NCBI GenBank assembly: GCA_002007465.1
Contig: LNAC01000064.1
Coordinates: 4,918,850 to 4,982,849 of the forward strand
DNA from: Ailurus styani
Lineage: Eukaryota > Chordata > Mammalia > Carnivora > Ailuridae
Direction: 5' to 3'
DNA: 64,000 nt
Made by a program: the position numbers and the translations under genes. Below are positions 1 to 10,060 of the stretch, in pieces. Every line of letters begins with the position of its first letter. The first letter of the stretch is position 1. The notes below the pieces were generated by a model. That model saw only the letters and a list, made by a program, of their open reading frames with translations. It had not been told where the DNA came from and ran no database searches.

Positions 1-217
1 GTCCTACCCCATCCTTTCCCTGGCCCTTATCCCCCCTTTTAAAGACAATGCCATCAAGTGAATGCACGATGCTGTCTGGGACGGTTCGATGAATCATATT
101 TTAATAGGGAGGGACTATAGGCAATTTTATAAGTAATTCTCAGTCTATAGGTAATGTTTGCATTGATGAAAAGGCTCAAATATTCAACTTGGTTTGTCTT
201 TTCAATTTTATTTGAAG
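1..217 (+). other. NIPAL2: NIPAL2 intron, 3' part
   Basis: Intronic sequence before the first NIPAL2 exon of the window. It ends in a pyrimidine-rich stretch and the acceptor AG at 216-217. An open frame starting at ATG 154 is only intron read-through into the exon. The earlier NIPAL2 exons, which should encode the N-terminus and first membrane segments, lie outside the window. Confidence 0.8.
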
Positions 218-339
218 GTATGACATTGGCATTTGCAGGAACATATTTATTGGTGAACTTCGCTCCAAATAGAAGTCAGTCTATCTCTGCAAGAACAGTA
301 CAGTATTACTTCGTTGGCTGGCAGTTCCTGATCTATGTG
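218..339 (+). CDS. NIPAL2: NIPAL2 internal coding exon (first in window)
   Basis: NIPAL2 (NIPA-like domain containing 2) is a multi-pass membrane protein of the NIPA/DUF803 family, whose members are magnesium transporters; that role is inferred from the family. This exon completes a split Gly codon and then encodes MTLAFAGTYLLVNFAPN, a hydrophobic membrane segment, and TVQYYFVGWQFLIYV, the start of the next one. I recognise the peptide as NIPAL2 from memory of the human protein. The acceptor is TTTGAAG and the donor is GTAAGAAT, with the exon ending in phase 0 after Val. The exon joins in frame to 9093. Bases 234-339 are repeated at 465-570 behind an N, which looks like an assembly artefact. 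A much older decayed copy lies at 1521-1642. Confidence 0.93.
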
Positions 340-680
340 GTAAGAATCTTAAACATTTTACTATCCCAGAAGTTATATTATCTAGGCCACTGGTAATGGA
401 GGTATTAGCGAATGAATAAAGTCTTGTCTCCTCAGCATTAATATCTCATTAAATTGTAAAAATNTGCAGGAACATATTTATTGGTGAACTTCGCTCCAAA
501 TAGAAGTCAGTCTATCTCTGCAAGAACAGTACAGTATTACTTCGTTGGCTGGCAGTTCCTGATCTATGTGGTAAGAATCTTAAACATTTTACTATCCCAG
601 AAGTTATATTATCTAGGCCACTGGTAATGGAGGTATTAGCGAATGAATAAAGTCTTTTCTCCTCAGCATTAATATCTCAT
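234..680. repeat. Near-exact 216-bp duplication around an N (likely two alleles joined)
   Basis: Bases 234-449 recur at 465-680 with a constant offset of 231. The only difference I noticed is G at 426 versus T at 657. A single N sits between the copies at 464 and another follows the second copy at 681. Copy 1 runs on into TAAATTGTAAAAAT, the same bases that appear after the SINE tail near 776-790. Copy 2 runs into that SINE. This is what would be seen if the allele without the SINE and the allele with it had been placed in series. The second copy carries exon bases 465-570 with an intact donor but lacks the acceptor. Confidence 0.85.
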
Positions 681-681
681 N

Positions 682-776
682 CCCTCTCTCTGTCTGCCTG
701 CCTCTCTGCCTCCTTGTGATCTCTCTCCCGCTGTGAAATAAATAAATAAAAATCTTTTTTAAAAAAATAAATAAAT
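682..776 (+). mobile_element. CAN-SINE 3' part, head lost in an N
   Basis: This is the tail region of a carnivore tRNA-derived SINE: CT-rich body, CTTGTGATCTCTC, AAATAAATAAATAAAAATC and an A-rich end. The head is missing at the N (681). It probably represents an insertion present on only one of two assembled alleles. Confidence 0.85.
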
Positions 777-790
777 AAATTGTAAAAATA

Positions 791-1520
791 GTTGATGAAG
801 ACCAAAGTATTTGAAACACTAAATCAACAATAGAACACCCCCAGTTTCCTGAGTATTCTATTCTTGGGGGTGACTTGAAACTAAAACAATTTCCACAGTA
901 TTTAATCCAGCAAATGCCAGAGCAACATGTTTTAGGATAGCTCAAAGTAAAAAACAAACCCAAAAAACCTCTCTTCCTAGGTCAAATGGGGGAAATGCCT
1001 GTAGACACGTTTAACTTCATTGGCTTTTATTTGAGATAGAGATTCTCTTCAAAGAAGTATTCATCGAAACCAATGCAACAGATTGTCTGGGGGAGAAGTA
1101 GAGAGCAGTAGGATAATACGAGGAGTTGTGTAAAAGAAAGAATGGAATGAGCCGAGGTAGAAATTTGAAGGCACGAAGTGGGGTATTATTTTATTTGACT
1201 CAGTGACTGTATCCAGTGGGTATAGCGAGAGTGTGCTGGAGGTAGTTGGTTTGTCACTTGTTACAGACGTTGGTTTAGGGTGAAGAAGCAGCACGTTCCA
1301 GGAAGGGCAGGTTGTAAAAAGAAAACTGGGATAGACGACATGAGCATTTAACCAAGAACCGTATTAGTAAAATGATTGTGAATTCAACAAGAAGAATCAA
1401 AGCACAGAGAATCATACATTTTTAGGGTTAGAAGTGACTTCACAAAGCTATCTGGTCCAGTCTTCTGCCACTGTAACCGGTAAACTAGGATGACCCTACT
1501 TCATACACCTATTATTCAAA
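791..1520 (+). other. NIPAL2: NIPAL2 intron, unique sequence
   Basis: Intronic sequence with no gene or repeat family I can recognise. It leads up to the decayed exon copy that begins at 1521. Confidence 0.6.
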
Positions 1521-1642
1521 GTGTGACATTGGCATTTGTAGGGACATGTTTTTTGGTGAACTTCGCTCTAAGTGTAGCCCACAACATTACAGTGGAGACT
1601 ATGTGATACTACATTATTATCTGACAGTCCTCGGTCTGTGTG
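1521..1642 (+). pseudogene. NIPAL2: Decayed duplicate of the NIPAL2 exon at 218-339
   Basis: The block aligns without gaps to exon 218-339 at an offset of 1303. The first 53 bases differ at about seven positions; the shared core includes TTGGTGAACTTCGCTC. The second half is more diverged but still parallel, ending CAGTCCTCGGTCTGTGTG against CAGTTCCTGATCTATGTG. In the parental frame it reads VTLAFVGTCFLVNFA and later TM-stop-YYIII-stop. The two TGA codons fall where the exon has Gln and Trp. The acceptor AG has become AA (1519-1520) and the donor GT has become AC (1643-1644). It cannot be spliced or translated as a normal exon. No N is nearby and the divergence is high, so this is a real old duplication, unlike the copy at 465-570. 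Confidence 0.85.
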
Positions 1643-1789
1643 ACAGGAATTCTATGTATCTTGCCATCTCTGATAGAGAATTCGACCACTGGAACACAAA
1701 TGTTTACAGGTGTTTTCTCTTTCTTGCCTCCCACTGCGCTCCTTTCTTGCTCAACAAAGATACTTAGGTTTCTCTGCTTTTATTTTAAA

Positions 1790-2545
1790 AAAAATCCCCA
1801 TCCTTACACACTCTGTCAAAAACGGTCCTATTTCCCCTCCATTCTGCTCTCCCTCTACTATCCGAGCTCCTAGTCACTCTTCACTCATTTTAACCTGGTA
1901 GATTCCCCCCGCACCCACAAATTGCCAAGTGGAATTGTTTTTTTGCTCCTGCTTCTTCTTGAACTTTGGGCAGCATTTACTCGTGACCCAACATCTCCTT
2001 GAGCCCCTCTCTTTCCTGGTTTCCTCCATTTGCTTTCCCTGTTTCTCCTCTTCCTCTCTGACCGTCCATCCCATACTCTTAGTGGGCACCTCCTTCTCTT
2101 GTGCCTATCACTCTTAATCTATTCATGCTACATACTCTTCCAGGGTTTTCTAGGGTGATCTCATTGCCAACCCCCATCATCCTATAGGAAGACCTCTAAA
2201 TCCAGACCTACATCTCTTTCCTAGTCCTCTTCTGAGTTGCAGATCTATGTTCTCATCTGTCTACTTGTTACTCATCCCTGTCTGGATGTCTCATAGGTTC
2301 CTCAAATGTAGCATCTCAAAAATTGAATTCGATATCTTCTTCCCTGAACTCTCTTCTTTTTTTGTATTGGAAGACTTCCCTTCCTCCTGCTCTCCATCAA
2401 CCTTTAGGATTGGACTTTCCAGCTCAGATTAGCCTTCCCCGGGCCTGTCATACTTTGTGCCTACCCTCTTTTATCAATCAAATCCAAGGCTCTAGAAGGA
2501 CTCATCAAGTGTTTCATGGTAGTCTAGACTTGAAGTCCTACTGAC
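1790..2545 (+). mobile_element. L2 LINE fragment (+)
   Basis: A C/T-rich old LINE segment matching the 3' part of the L2 reading frame: CTGTCTGGATGTCTCATAGG, then CTCAAATGTAGCATCTC with AAAATTGAATTC, is the typical L2 order. It is heavily diverged and no frame is intact. Short open frames here are remnants. Confidence 0.65.
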
Positions 2546-2559
2546 GTATTATTATCCTT

Positions 2560-4320
2560 TGCCTACAGGCAAAACAAATTCTTCATCCAGTAAGAAAAGG
2601 GTCACACAGTCTGTGACCAGAAAATGAATAGCCTGAGTTGAGTCCTTTGGAGATTAAAGTTGCATCAAGACTTAATTTCCTGAATAAACAGCATTGTTTG
2701 ATGAGGACTTATCTTATATTGTTTTAACAACAGAGGAAACATTGAAAAGAACCAACCTACTTTTTATTAAACCTTAAATTTCCAAAAAAAAAAAAAAGCC
2801 TCTGGCATTACTTGAATTTTTTTGCCCCTTTCCAAAGTCAACTCTTAAATTCATGCATTCATTTATTCACTAATTAATTCAACTGATTAGACACCCACGG
2901 TCTCGAGAAGAATTCCTGTAACAGGGAGTTTACAGTCCTGGGAGAGGCCCATATTCCTATAAAATAATGAAAGTATATTTGAAAGTAAATGTCACCCAAA
3001 AATGTAATGAATTTCAGATATTTATAAGATAGTATAAAATAAATATTTAATAAAGTCACATTTGAATAACACTATTGGCTGTAGACTCTAAAAGGAATTA
3101 CCTACATTATCTTAGTTTGGAATTTTAATCCAATATATGTTGCATCTCTAAAGACTCTAGAAGTTATCAATTATATGCTAAGATCTTGAGCTGAAGTTGG
3201 GTTTAAATCTGTTAAGCATCAAAGTAATTAATACTTAATCCTTGGAGATGGCAGTTTCTGTGCTGTTTCTGCTGACCATGACTGCAAAGATCATAATTAC
3301 AGCCATTAAGACTCTTCTTTGAAGTATCATTCATCTAGCTGTCCCTGGATTACACCATGGATGAATGCAGTACCTGAAGTGCTTTTCAGGACAGATCAAA
3401 TAACTAATACAATGAATAAAAATATTTTAGAGTCTGGATAAGTTTTACATTTCTCGAAAGGGGACCATAAAATTGTATCCCAGCAGGCCGCTAACATCTC
3501 CTTGTCTCTGGGCTTACCTGTCCCAGGTGGATGTCCAGGTTACCCTTCCTGCTTACACGAGCTGGAAGCCTCAGAAACAAGGGCCCAGGAGCCTATTCTC
3601 TGAGCTGGTTCTCTTTTTGGAAGGAAGACCATTTGAGAAGCCTGGTGTCAACTGGCCAGGGAAGAATGACGTGTCATCTGCTCACCCACTAACACGGCCT
3701 TTCCCGGCCTGTATGCACAGATGGGCAGCCCCACCTGCTGGCTTTGCCAAAAAAACAAAAACAAGTGCATGTTCGAGGTTAAACTTGTTAGGGAAGCGGC
3801 TGTATAACATGGCCCTCTCGGAGAACTGCATCTCTATTAGCATGTTCAAAGCCAGAGGTCCTTTAGGAAGGAAACAGACTTGCTGACCACGGGGTCCTTT
3901 TCTCGAAGGACCTTTGGTGGAGTAACACCTGTCAATGTGGTCCACAGAACCCGCGTGAGGAAATTCGGCCCTGAGCCTCATTTACTTCATTTTTGGCAGG
4001 CTTGGTTGTGGCTGTTTTGCCCACCCAGACTTTCCAGCAGAGCATTCAAATGGAAATTTCTGTCGTGAACATAAGATCCTTCACAAAATGATCTGCATGG
4101 TGCTCATTTTCTCTCCACCAGACAAAAAATTAAATCTGTGAAGCAGCAGCCGAGCCCTATTGTTTGGGGTAATTCTGTACCCTGAAGCTGATTATTAAGT
4201 CAGCCTTTCCGGCAGAGCTGCTTCAAAACCCACTGCCAGGTGTCAAAAACCTGAAGGGAAGAATAGCTGTTTTCTGCAGACTTCACTCAGCTTCACATGA
4301 GCTTCATTTGTTTTGCCATC
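2560..4320 (+). other. NIPAL2: NIPAL2 intron, mostly unique sequence
   Basis: I recognise no repeat here apart from short A or T runs. The part from about 3640 to 4320 is less AT-rich and includes GCTGATTATTAAGTCAGCC and other motif-dense stretches, so it could be a conserved non-coding element. The 137-codon frame at 3473-3886 has no recognisable domain and no gene context, so I do not call it coding. Confidence 0.5.
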
Positions 4321-4335
4321 AGGATACACACAACA

Positions 4336-4526
4336 GGGCGTCTGGGTGGCTCAGTTGGTTAAGCGACTGCCTTTACCTCGGGTCATGATCCCGGAGTCCA
4401 GGATCGAGTCCCGTATTGGGCTCCCAGCTCCACGGGGAGTCTGCTTCTCCCTCTGACCTTCTCCTCTCTCATGCTCTCTCTCACTCTCTCTCAAATAAAT
4501 AAATAAAATCTTTAAAAAAAAAAAAA
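4336..4526 (+). mobile_element. CAN-SINE (+) with target-site duplication
   Basis: Full-length type: GGGCGTCTGGGTGGCTCAG head, CT-rich body and AAATAAATAAATAAAATC tail. Flanked by AGGATACACACAACA (4321-4335) and AGGATACATACAACA (4527-4541), which differ at one base. Confidence 0.95.
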
Positions 4527-4624
4527 AGGATACATACAACACTTGCATGTAAATGGTAGCAGCAGCCCCTGCTCGCCAAGCAGGCCGAGCCCTGCGCGGA
4601 GCTCTGACTCCCTTCTGTCCTTTA

Positions 4625-4700
4625 CCTCTGCAGCAGATGGGGAAACTGAGGTAGGTAACTTGTCTGAGGTTACATAAATACTAAGTAGCAGAACGAGAAT
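4625..4700 (-). mobile_element. MIR fragment, interrupted by L1
   Basis: Contains GGGGAAACTGAGG, then AACTTGTCTGAGGTTACATA and AGTAGCAGAACGAGAATT, the usual order of an inverted MIR. The expected continuation (CCAGGCAG, then CCAGGGTGCATGCTCTT) resumes near 5308, after the L1. Confidence 0.75.
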
Positions 4701-4701
4701 T

Positions 4702-5301
4702 GCACTACTGGGTATTTACCCCAAAGATACAGAAGTAGTGAAAAGAAGGACCATATGCACCCCAATGTTCATAGCAGCAATGTCCACCATCGCCAAACTG
4801 GAAAGAGCCAAGATGCCCTTCAACAGATGAATGGATAAAGAAAATATGGTCCATGTAGACAATGGAATAGTATGCAGCCATCAAAAAGGATGAATACCCA
4901 ACTTTTGTATCAACATGAATGGGTCTGGAGGAGATTATGCTGAGTGACATAAGTCAAGCAGAGAAAGTCAATTATCATATGGTTTCACTTACTTGTGGAA
5001 CATAAGGAATAAAATGGAGGACTCTATGGGAAGGAAAGGAAAAGTGAATTGGGGTGAATCGGAAGGGGAGATGAATCGTGAGAGACTGTGGACTCTGAGA
5101 AACAAGCTGAGGGTTATGGAGGGGAAGGGGGAGGGGGAGCCTGGTGGTGGGTATTAGGGAGGGCATGTATTGCATGGAGCACTGGGTGTGGTGCATAAAC
5201 AATGAGTCTTGGATCACTGAAAAAATTAAAAAATAATTTAAAAAATTAATTTAAAAGTAAATAAATAAATAAAAGGTAGAAGGTTTAAAAAAAAAATAAA
5301 A
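4702..5301 (+). mobile_element. 5'-truncated carnivore L1, 3' end (+)
   Basis: Begins CTACTGGGTATTTACCCC and continues through AACAGATGAATGGATAAAGA and ACAATGGAATAGTATGCAGC. It ends in a G-rich 3' UTR with GGAGCACTGGGTGTGGTGC and an A-rich tail. These are the terminal ORF2 and 3' UTR sequences of carnivore L1. It has inserted into an older MIR. Confidence 0.9.
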
Positions 5302-5345
5302 CAAAACCAGGCAGCCCATCTCCAGGGTGCATGCTCTTTTTTTTT
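5302..5345 (-). mobile_element. MIR, second part after the L1 insertion
   Basis: AAACCAGGCAGCCC followed by CCAGGGTGCATGCTCTT continues the inverted MIR begun at 4625-4700. A poly-T run follows. Confidence 0.6.
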
Positions 5346-5647
5346 TTTTTCTTTACAAGGAAGTCATCTCAAAGTCTTTACTTTCAGGAAGGACTTGGTG
5401 AGAGAAGATGAGGTAAACATGGGCTCAGATTTTTGTAGTGAAAGTGGGGCACCCAGTGGTGAGATTTTGTGTCTCTCTTTTGTCACATTACTCCATGGCC
5501 GGCCAGTGCTCTTTTCACCACCAAAAACAGGGTGGTGAGTGCCTTTAAATCTAATCAGATTAGGGAATCAACGTAGAAAACCCAGAGTCAACTCAGAAAA
5601 TTCATCCGGAAGATTCTATTCTGCTGGAAAGACTTCAGATACCAAAA

Positions 5648-6095
5648 CCTAAGTTAGTTTCCTCTTACTTCTGTAACAAGTTGTCACAAGCTTAGTGTCT
5701 TAAAACAATACAGATTTATTAGCTTAGTTTTGAAGGTCAGAAGTCCAGCACGTGTCTCAGGGGACTAAAATCAAGGTGTTGGCAGGGCCATATTCCTTGG
5801 TTGTGTCTCTGGAGGGGAATCTGTTTCCTTGCCTTTCCCAGCTGCTTGAGGCCACTAACATTCCTTGACTCCATTCTTTCTCACATTACATTGCTCTCTG
5901 ACCAGGGCTGGGAAGGTTCTCTGTTTTTCAGGACTCATACAGTTATTTCAAACTCACTTGGATAATCTCCCCCATCTCAGGGTCCATAGCCTTACTCACG
6001 TCTTCAAAGCCCCCTGCCACGTAAAGTAACATACACATAAATTACAGAGATTAGAACGTGGGCATCTTTGGGAGGCCATTATTCCACGTACCAGA
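5648..6095 (-). mobile_element. MaLR-type LTR (MLT1-like), inverted
   Basis: Starts GTTAGTTTCCTCTTACTTC, then CTTAAAACAATACAGATTTA, GGTCAGAAGTCCAGCA and CAAGGTGTTGGCAGGGCCAT. This is the usual order of an MLT1-type LTR read on the opposite strand. Diverged; no internal viral genes nearby. Confidence 0.7.
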
Positions 6096-6099
6096 CCTA

Positions 6100-6240
6100 C
6101 ATCTTTAACCCCTCTGAGCCTTGGTTTCCTCATCTGTCAAATGGGGACAATAGCTCCTACCTCCTGAGGTCGTTGGAAGGATTTGACGAATTAGTGCAAA
6201 TATAGCATGCCGTAAGCCTCCTGTCAGTGCTGTTGTTATT
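6100..6240 (+). mobile_element. MIR (+)
   Basis: TTGGTTTCCTCATCTGTCAA and ATGGGGACAATAGCTCCTAC followed by a GGATTTGACGAATTAG segment form the core of a MIR element. Confidence 0.8.
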
Positions 6241-6774
6241 TCTGACCTCTGAGGTAGCAATCAGCAGAGCAGCCTCTTCCTGCGTCTCAGCAACCTGTGA
6301 AAATCACGGCTGCTTTAATATTGGTATTTTCAAAGAGGGAGAAAAAAAGCGTTGCTAGGAAAAAAACTAACATGAATTTGTGCCTCTTGAATATTTTATT
6401 CCTGGGAGCTCTACGACCTCTTGCCACAAGACAGAACATAGGGCAGCTATAGTCATTCTGAGTCACAGGAGCTCATGTTTTATTTATCTGGAGCCACAGA
6501 AATGGAATTTGGAAAAAAGTCATATGTGATATTTGGAACTGATAACCACCCTCATCCCCCCCCCCGTCACCCCCCCCAAAAGTAATCATCCTCTTGCTAA
6601 TAGATTAAGCTAACACGCTCTGTGCATTAGGGCAGGAAGAGCCTCCTCTCCAGCAATGAATACAGGGTCCAAATGCTGCTGTGAGTCATTTGTGATTCTA
6701 TCACGTGAGAAATGGAAGCCTGGGGTTGAAGGGGGTGGGGGTGGAAAGATGAAGCCTACAGGGATATTTCTGTT
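6241..6774 (+). other. NIPAL2: NIPAL2 intron, unique sequence
   Basis: No gene or repeat recognised apart from C-rich runs near 6547-6580. Confidence 0.5.
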
Positions 6775-6791
6775 AACAATTGATGATCTAT

Positions 6792-6991
6792 GGGTGCCTG
6801 GGTGGCTCAGTGGGCTAAAGCCTCTGCTTTCAGCTCAGGTCATGATCTCAGGGTCCTGGGATCGAGGCCCACATCGGGCTCCCTGCTCAGCGGGGAGCCT
6901 GCTTCCCCCCCCCCCCGCCTGCCTCTCTGCTTCCTTGTGATCTCTCTCCCTCTGTGAAATAAATAAATAAAATCTTTAAAAAAAAACAAAA
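6792..6991 (+). mobile_element. CAN-SINE (+) with target-site duplication
   Basis: Complete element with head GGGTGCCTGGGTGGCTCAG, a C-run in the body and an AAATAAATAAATAAAATC tail. Target-site duplication AACAATTGATGATCTAT at 6775-6791 and 6992-7008 is exact, so the insertion is fairly young. The tail wording is the type seen in mustelid-like genomes. Confidence 0.96.
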
Positions 6992-7008
6992 AACAATTGA
7001 TGATCTAT

Positions 7009-7599
7009 ACAGACATCAGGACACCCAACATTTTGATGGCAGCTTTGGGGAAAGCAAAGGGATAGGAGTTTAATAGCTTTTGCAGTGTGATTTGATTAAA
7101 TTAAAGGCCTGGCAAATAAGTCCTATAAGAAAAAGTTAAAGTAATTAGTTTAATTAACCGGGAAAAGACTGAGGGATGATTTAATCTTCCACATGAGATG
7201 AAAGGTTTTTAAATGAGGAAGATATGGTCCTGCTGGCTTTCCGTCCCCACAGAGGATTAAAGGGGGAAAAAACCAAGCAAACTGAAACAGTAGAGATTCA
7301 TGTTGATTTAGAGAGGGCTCCATAAGTGAAATGCAGGCCTAAATATAGTGACGTCCCTAACTCTAGTACTTTTTAAGAAAAAAATTAGCGGTGGTGTTTT
7401 TACTTGTCTGATGTCAGAAAAGTAAACATTCATATTCATGATTTCAGTCCAGGGATACTGCCTCCTTGAAGAAAAAAATAGCTTTGCTTCAGGTTATCTT
7501 AAGGACTTCAAAAAAGAAAAAATGTTAAGAAAAAATAAAATTAAGAACTCAAAATTACATTAGCATTTTCTTAAGGGGTAGGAAAATTTTAGACATTCA
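7009..7599 (+). other. NIPAL2: NIPAL2 intron, AT-rich unique sequence
   Basis: AT-rich sequence without recognisable genes or clear repeats. Confidence 0.5.
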
Positions 7600-8168
7600 G
7601 TCAATTAATATTTATTGAACACTCAGTTTATTAGACATTAGGTCTGTTTCTTGGCAAGTTGCTCATAATAAATACGAGGTGTAAATTATTCATTAATTCC
7701 ATAAATACATATCGGGTGACTGACAGTGTCCAGGCACTGAAGACCGTGGCAAAAGGGACAGATAAGGTCCCTGTTCTCATAGAACCTGTGTGCCGGTCAG
7801 GGAAACAGAAAAGAAACGCATAAATGCATAAACCGGAAGTAGTCCAGCTGATAAAACGCTCTATAGTAGACGAGGACTGGCTCTGTAAGAGCAGAGTGGT
7901 CAGAGAAGACGTCTTGGAAGAGGTGATCTTTAAGCTGAAATTTGAGTGATCGGAAGGAGCCGTTGTAGGGAGATCAGGGAAGGAGTATTCCAGGCAACTC
8001 CAGTAGCTGGTGCAGGGGCCCAAAGGAGAGCCATCTGAGCTTTGCAGAGAACTGGCGGGGAGGGGGGCGGGGTGCAGGAGGGGGGCACCTGTGGCTGACT
8101 CATGTGGGCCATCCAGGATTTTATTCTTAATGGGATAGGAAACCATAGGAGGTCTGAGCAAAGGAATG
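7600..8168 (-). mobile_element. L2 LINE 3' end, inverted
   Basis: AATATTTATTGAACACTCAG, CAGGCACTGAAGACCGTGGC, GGTCAGAGAAGACGTCTTGG and GAGTATTCCAGGCAACTCCA follow the order of an inverted L2 3' end. The 176-codon frame on the - strand here is a by-product of the repeat. Confidence 0.75.
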
Positions 8169-8563
8169 ACTGGATTTAATATATATTTCTACTACATGTA
8201 TCATCCTGGATAAATCTCATAAACAATGCACAGTGAAAAGGCAGGAAGTGAAAACAAGTATGATTTTGCACGTATAAAGTCCAAACATGTGCAAAAATAA
8301 ACAGGGTGCTATTTGAGGATACATAAAAGGTAGTAAACTATAAGGAAAGTGAGTAGTCGACACAAAAATTCATTGTAGTGGTTGCCGGGGCGATCCTAGG
8401 AGGAGTGGAATACAATTGCAGAGTGGTGCGCAAGAGACTTCAAAGGTGGTGATAGATCCTCTCTCTGGCTGGGTGCAGGGCACCCATTGTCATACTATGT
8501 AAATGCCATATGTGTGTATCATATATGTTCTCTACGAATGACCTATGTCATTATTCAAATTGT
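8169..8563 (+). mobile_element. Old L1-like 3' fragment inserted in L2
   Basis: Contains ATGCACAGTGAAAAGGCAGG, GTATGATTTTGCACGTATAA and GTAGTGGTTGCCGGGGCGAT, which resemble the 3' end of an old L1. The L2 sequence breaks off before this block and resumes after it at CTCTGGCTGCTTAATG. Confidence 0.55.
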
Positions 8564-8925
8564 GCATCGAAATGATTCCTCTGGCTGCTTAATGGCCGGA
8601 TTGTAGAGGCAAGACTAGAATCAGAGACAAATTGGAAACTCTTGCAGTGGTTAGAGAGAAGGTGACACGGAGTGGGGGAACAGAAGGAGTCACCAGCTGG
8701 TGCAACGAGGTATGTATTAATGACATTCTTTGGTGGGGATGAAGGCCCCAGGAGGGATAGGTAGGGAAAGGAGGCACTCAGGAGTTCAGCATTGCCCATA
8801 TTTGTGCAACATGGCTATGAAACGTGCATGTGTCGATGCCTAGAAGATAGTTGCATAAAAGAGACTGGAGTTGCCCATCTCAGGGTCATTGGCATGTAGG
8901 TGAGGTTGGAGCTCTGGGTCTGGAT
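8564..8925 (-). mobile_element. L2 LINE, inverted, continuation
   Basis: ATGATTCCTCTGGCTGC and the later GGAGTTGCCCATCTCAGGG and CATTGGCATGTAGGTGAGG parts continue the inverted L2 begun at 7600. Confidence 0.6.
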
Positions 8926-9092
8926 GGCTGAGGCTCCTTACATTGTTCTCATATGTTTATAATTGTCCTTAGAAACACAAGTCACCCACAGATCTCACAG
9001 GAGGACTGTTGCAAAATCAGAAAGTGTGGCATTCTGAAGACTTTGTAGAAAATAATTTATAGCTTATGCTTTTTCATCTTTTTCATTTCTAG

Positions 9093-9189
9093 ATTTTAGA
9101 AATATTAATTTTCTGCACTCTGCTGTATTTTCTTAAGAGAAAGGGGATGAAGCACATGGTGATTCTGCTAACCCTGGTGGCACTTCTTG
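9093..9189 (+). CDS. NIPAL2: NIPAL2 coding exon
   Basis: Encodes ILEILIFCTLLYFLKRKG followed by MKHMVILLTLVALL. The first part completes the membrane helix begun in the previous exon. The KRKGMKH stretch is a short basic loop, and the rest opens the next helix. The acceptor is TTTCATTTCTAG. The donor G|GTAAGG leaves phase 1, and the split codon becomes Ala with the next exon. At 97 bases the exon keeps the frame of its neighbours exactly. Strong match to NIPAL2 as I recall the human protein; I see no sign of damage. Confidence 0.95.
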
Positions 9190-10060
9190 GTAAGGACGCG
9201 CTCTGTTTCCTAATTCTCTAATCCAGCCACGTGAAGTCAGGAAAGAGATTGGGAGGAGGGTACTTGAGCACCCTATTCCTGTCTCATCGTTTCTACATTT
9301 CAACTCTGATCTGTAGAAAGAAACCCAGTCCCAATTATGCAAGTTATATTTTGCATGTCACATGGCTATAATTGGTATGTTTAATTCTTTTAAAAAACAT
9401 ACGCAAGGGTCTTTACTTCTTGGTAATTTTATTTGCTCTCTAACAATTTGAGGATTATTTTTCTTAGTCTATAGTTGAAAATCATTAAAAGAGGAACAAA
9501 TGAATGATCCCAACTGAAACTTTTGTATCAGGAATTACTTCTCAAGACCTATCTTGTTTACATGTTTTTAAAAAGCTTTAATAAAATTTGGCTAATAAGA
9601 AATATAAATGTAAGCAGTATGATTTTCTTAAATACAACTTTTCTTTCATTCATTGTTGATCCACCCATCTCCTTTTTTTTTTCCAGAGGCACCTTGTAAA
9701 ATTTGAAAACTGTTGCTTCCGTAAGCCCACTATATATTTTTAAATCTACCCTCTCTCCTCCTGTCTGTCATGCACGCACACACTATATAAATCAACACCA
9801 GGAGCTCTTACTAATCATTGGAAAATTGCCTTTTAAAAAATTTATAATTCTTCTTTGCCTCTTCTTTGCAGATAAAATGATCCATACATCATGTGTTGTT
9901 TGCTATGACTCTAGGTTATCCTTACACCACTGGGACAAGCAGCACCCCTCATGTTAAGAAAGGCCTGGAGCTTTCTTTTTTTTTCTTTTTTTTCTTTCTT
10001 TCTTTTTTTTTTTTTTTCATTTCACCAAATAATCCTCTCCTCTGAATCAGAAGATTCATA
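9190..10060 (+). other. NIPAL2: NIPAL2 intron with polypyrimidine tract
   Basis: AT-rich intron. A C/T-only tract occupies about 9972-10018. No gene is recognised; the 84-codon frame at 9703 has no support. Confidence 0.5.

Noticed and set aside
465..570. Second intact-looking NIPAL2 exon
   Set aside because: Near-identical copy behind an N with no acceptor; explained by two alleles joined in the assembly.
4336..4400. tRNA-like sequence in SINE heads
   Set aside because: The SINE family derives from a tRNA, but the copies are diverged retroelements, not tRNA genes.
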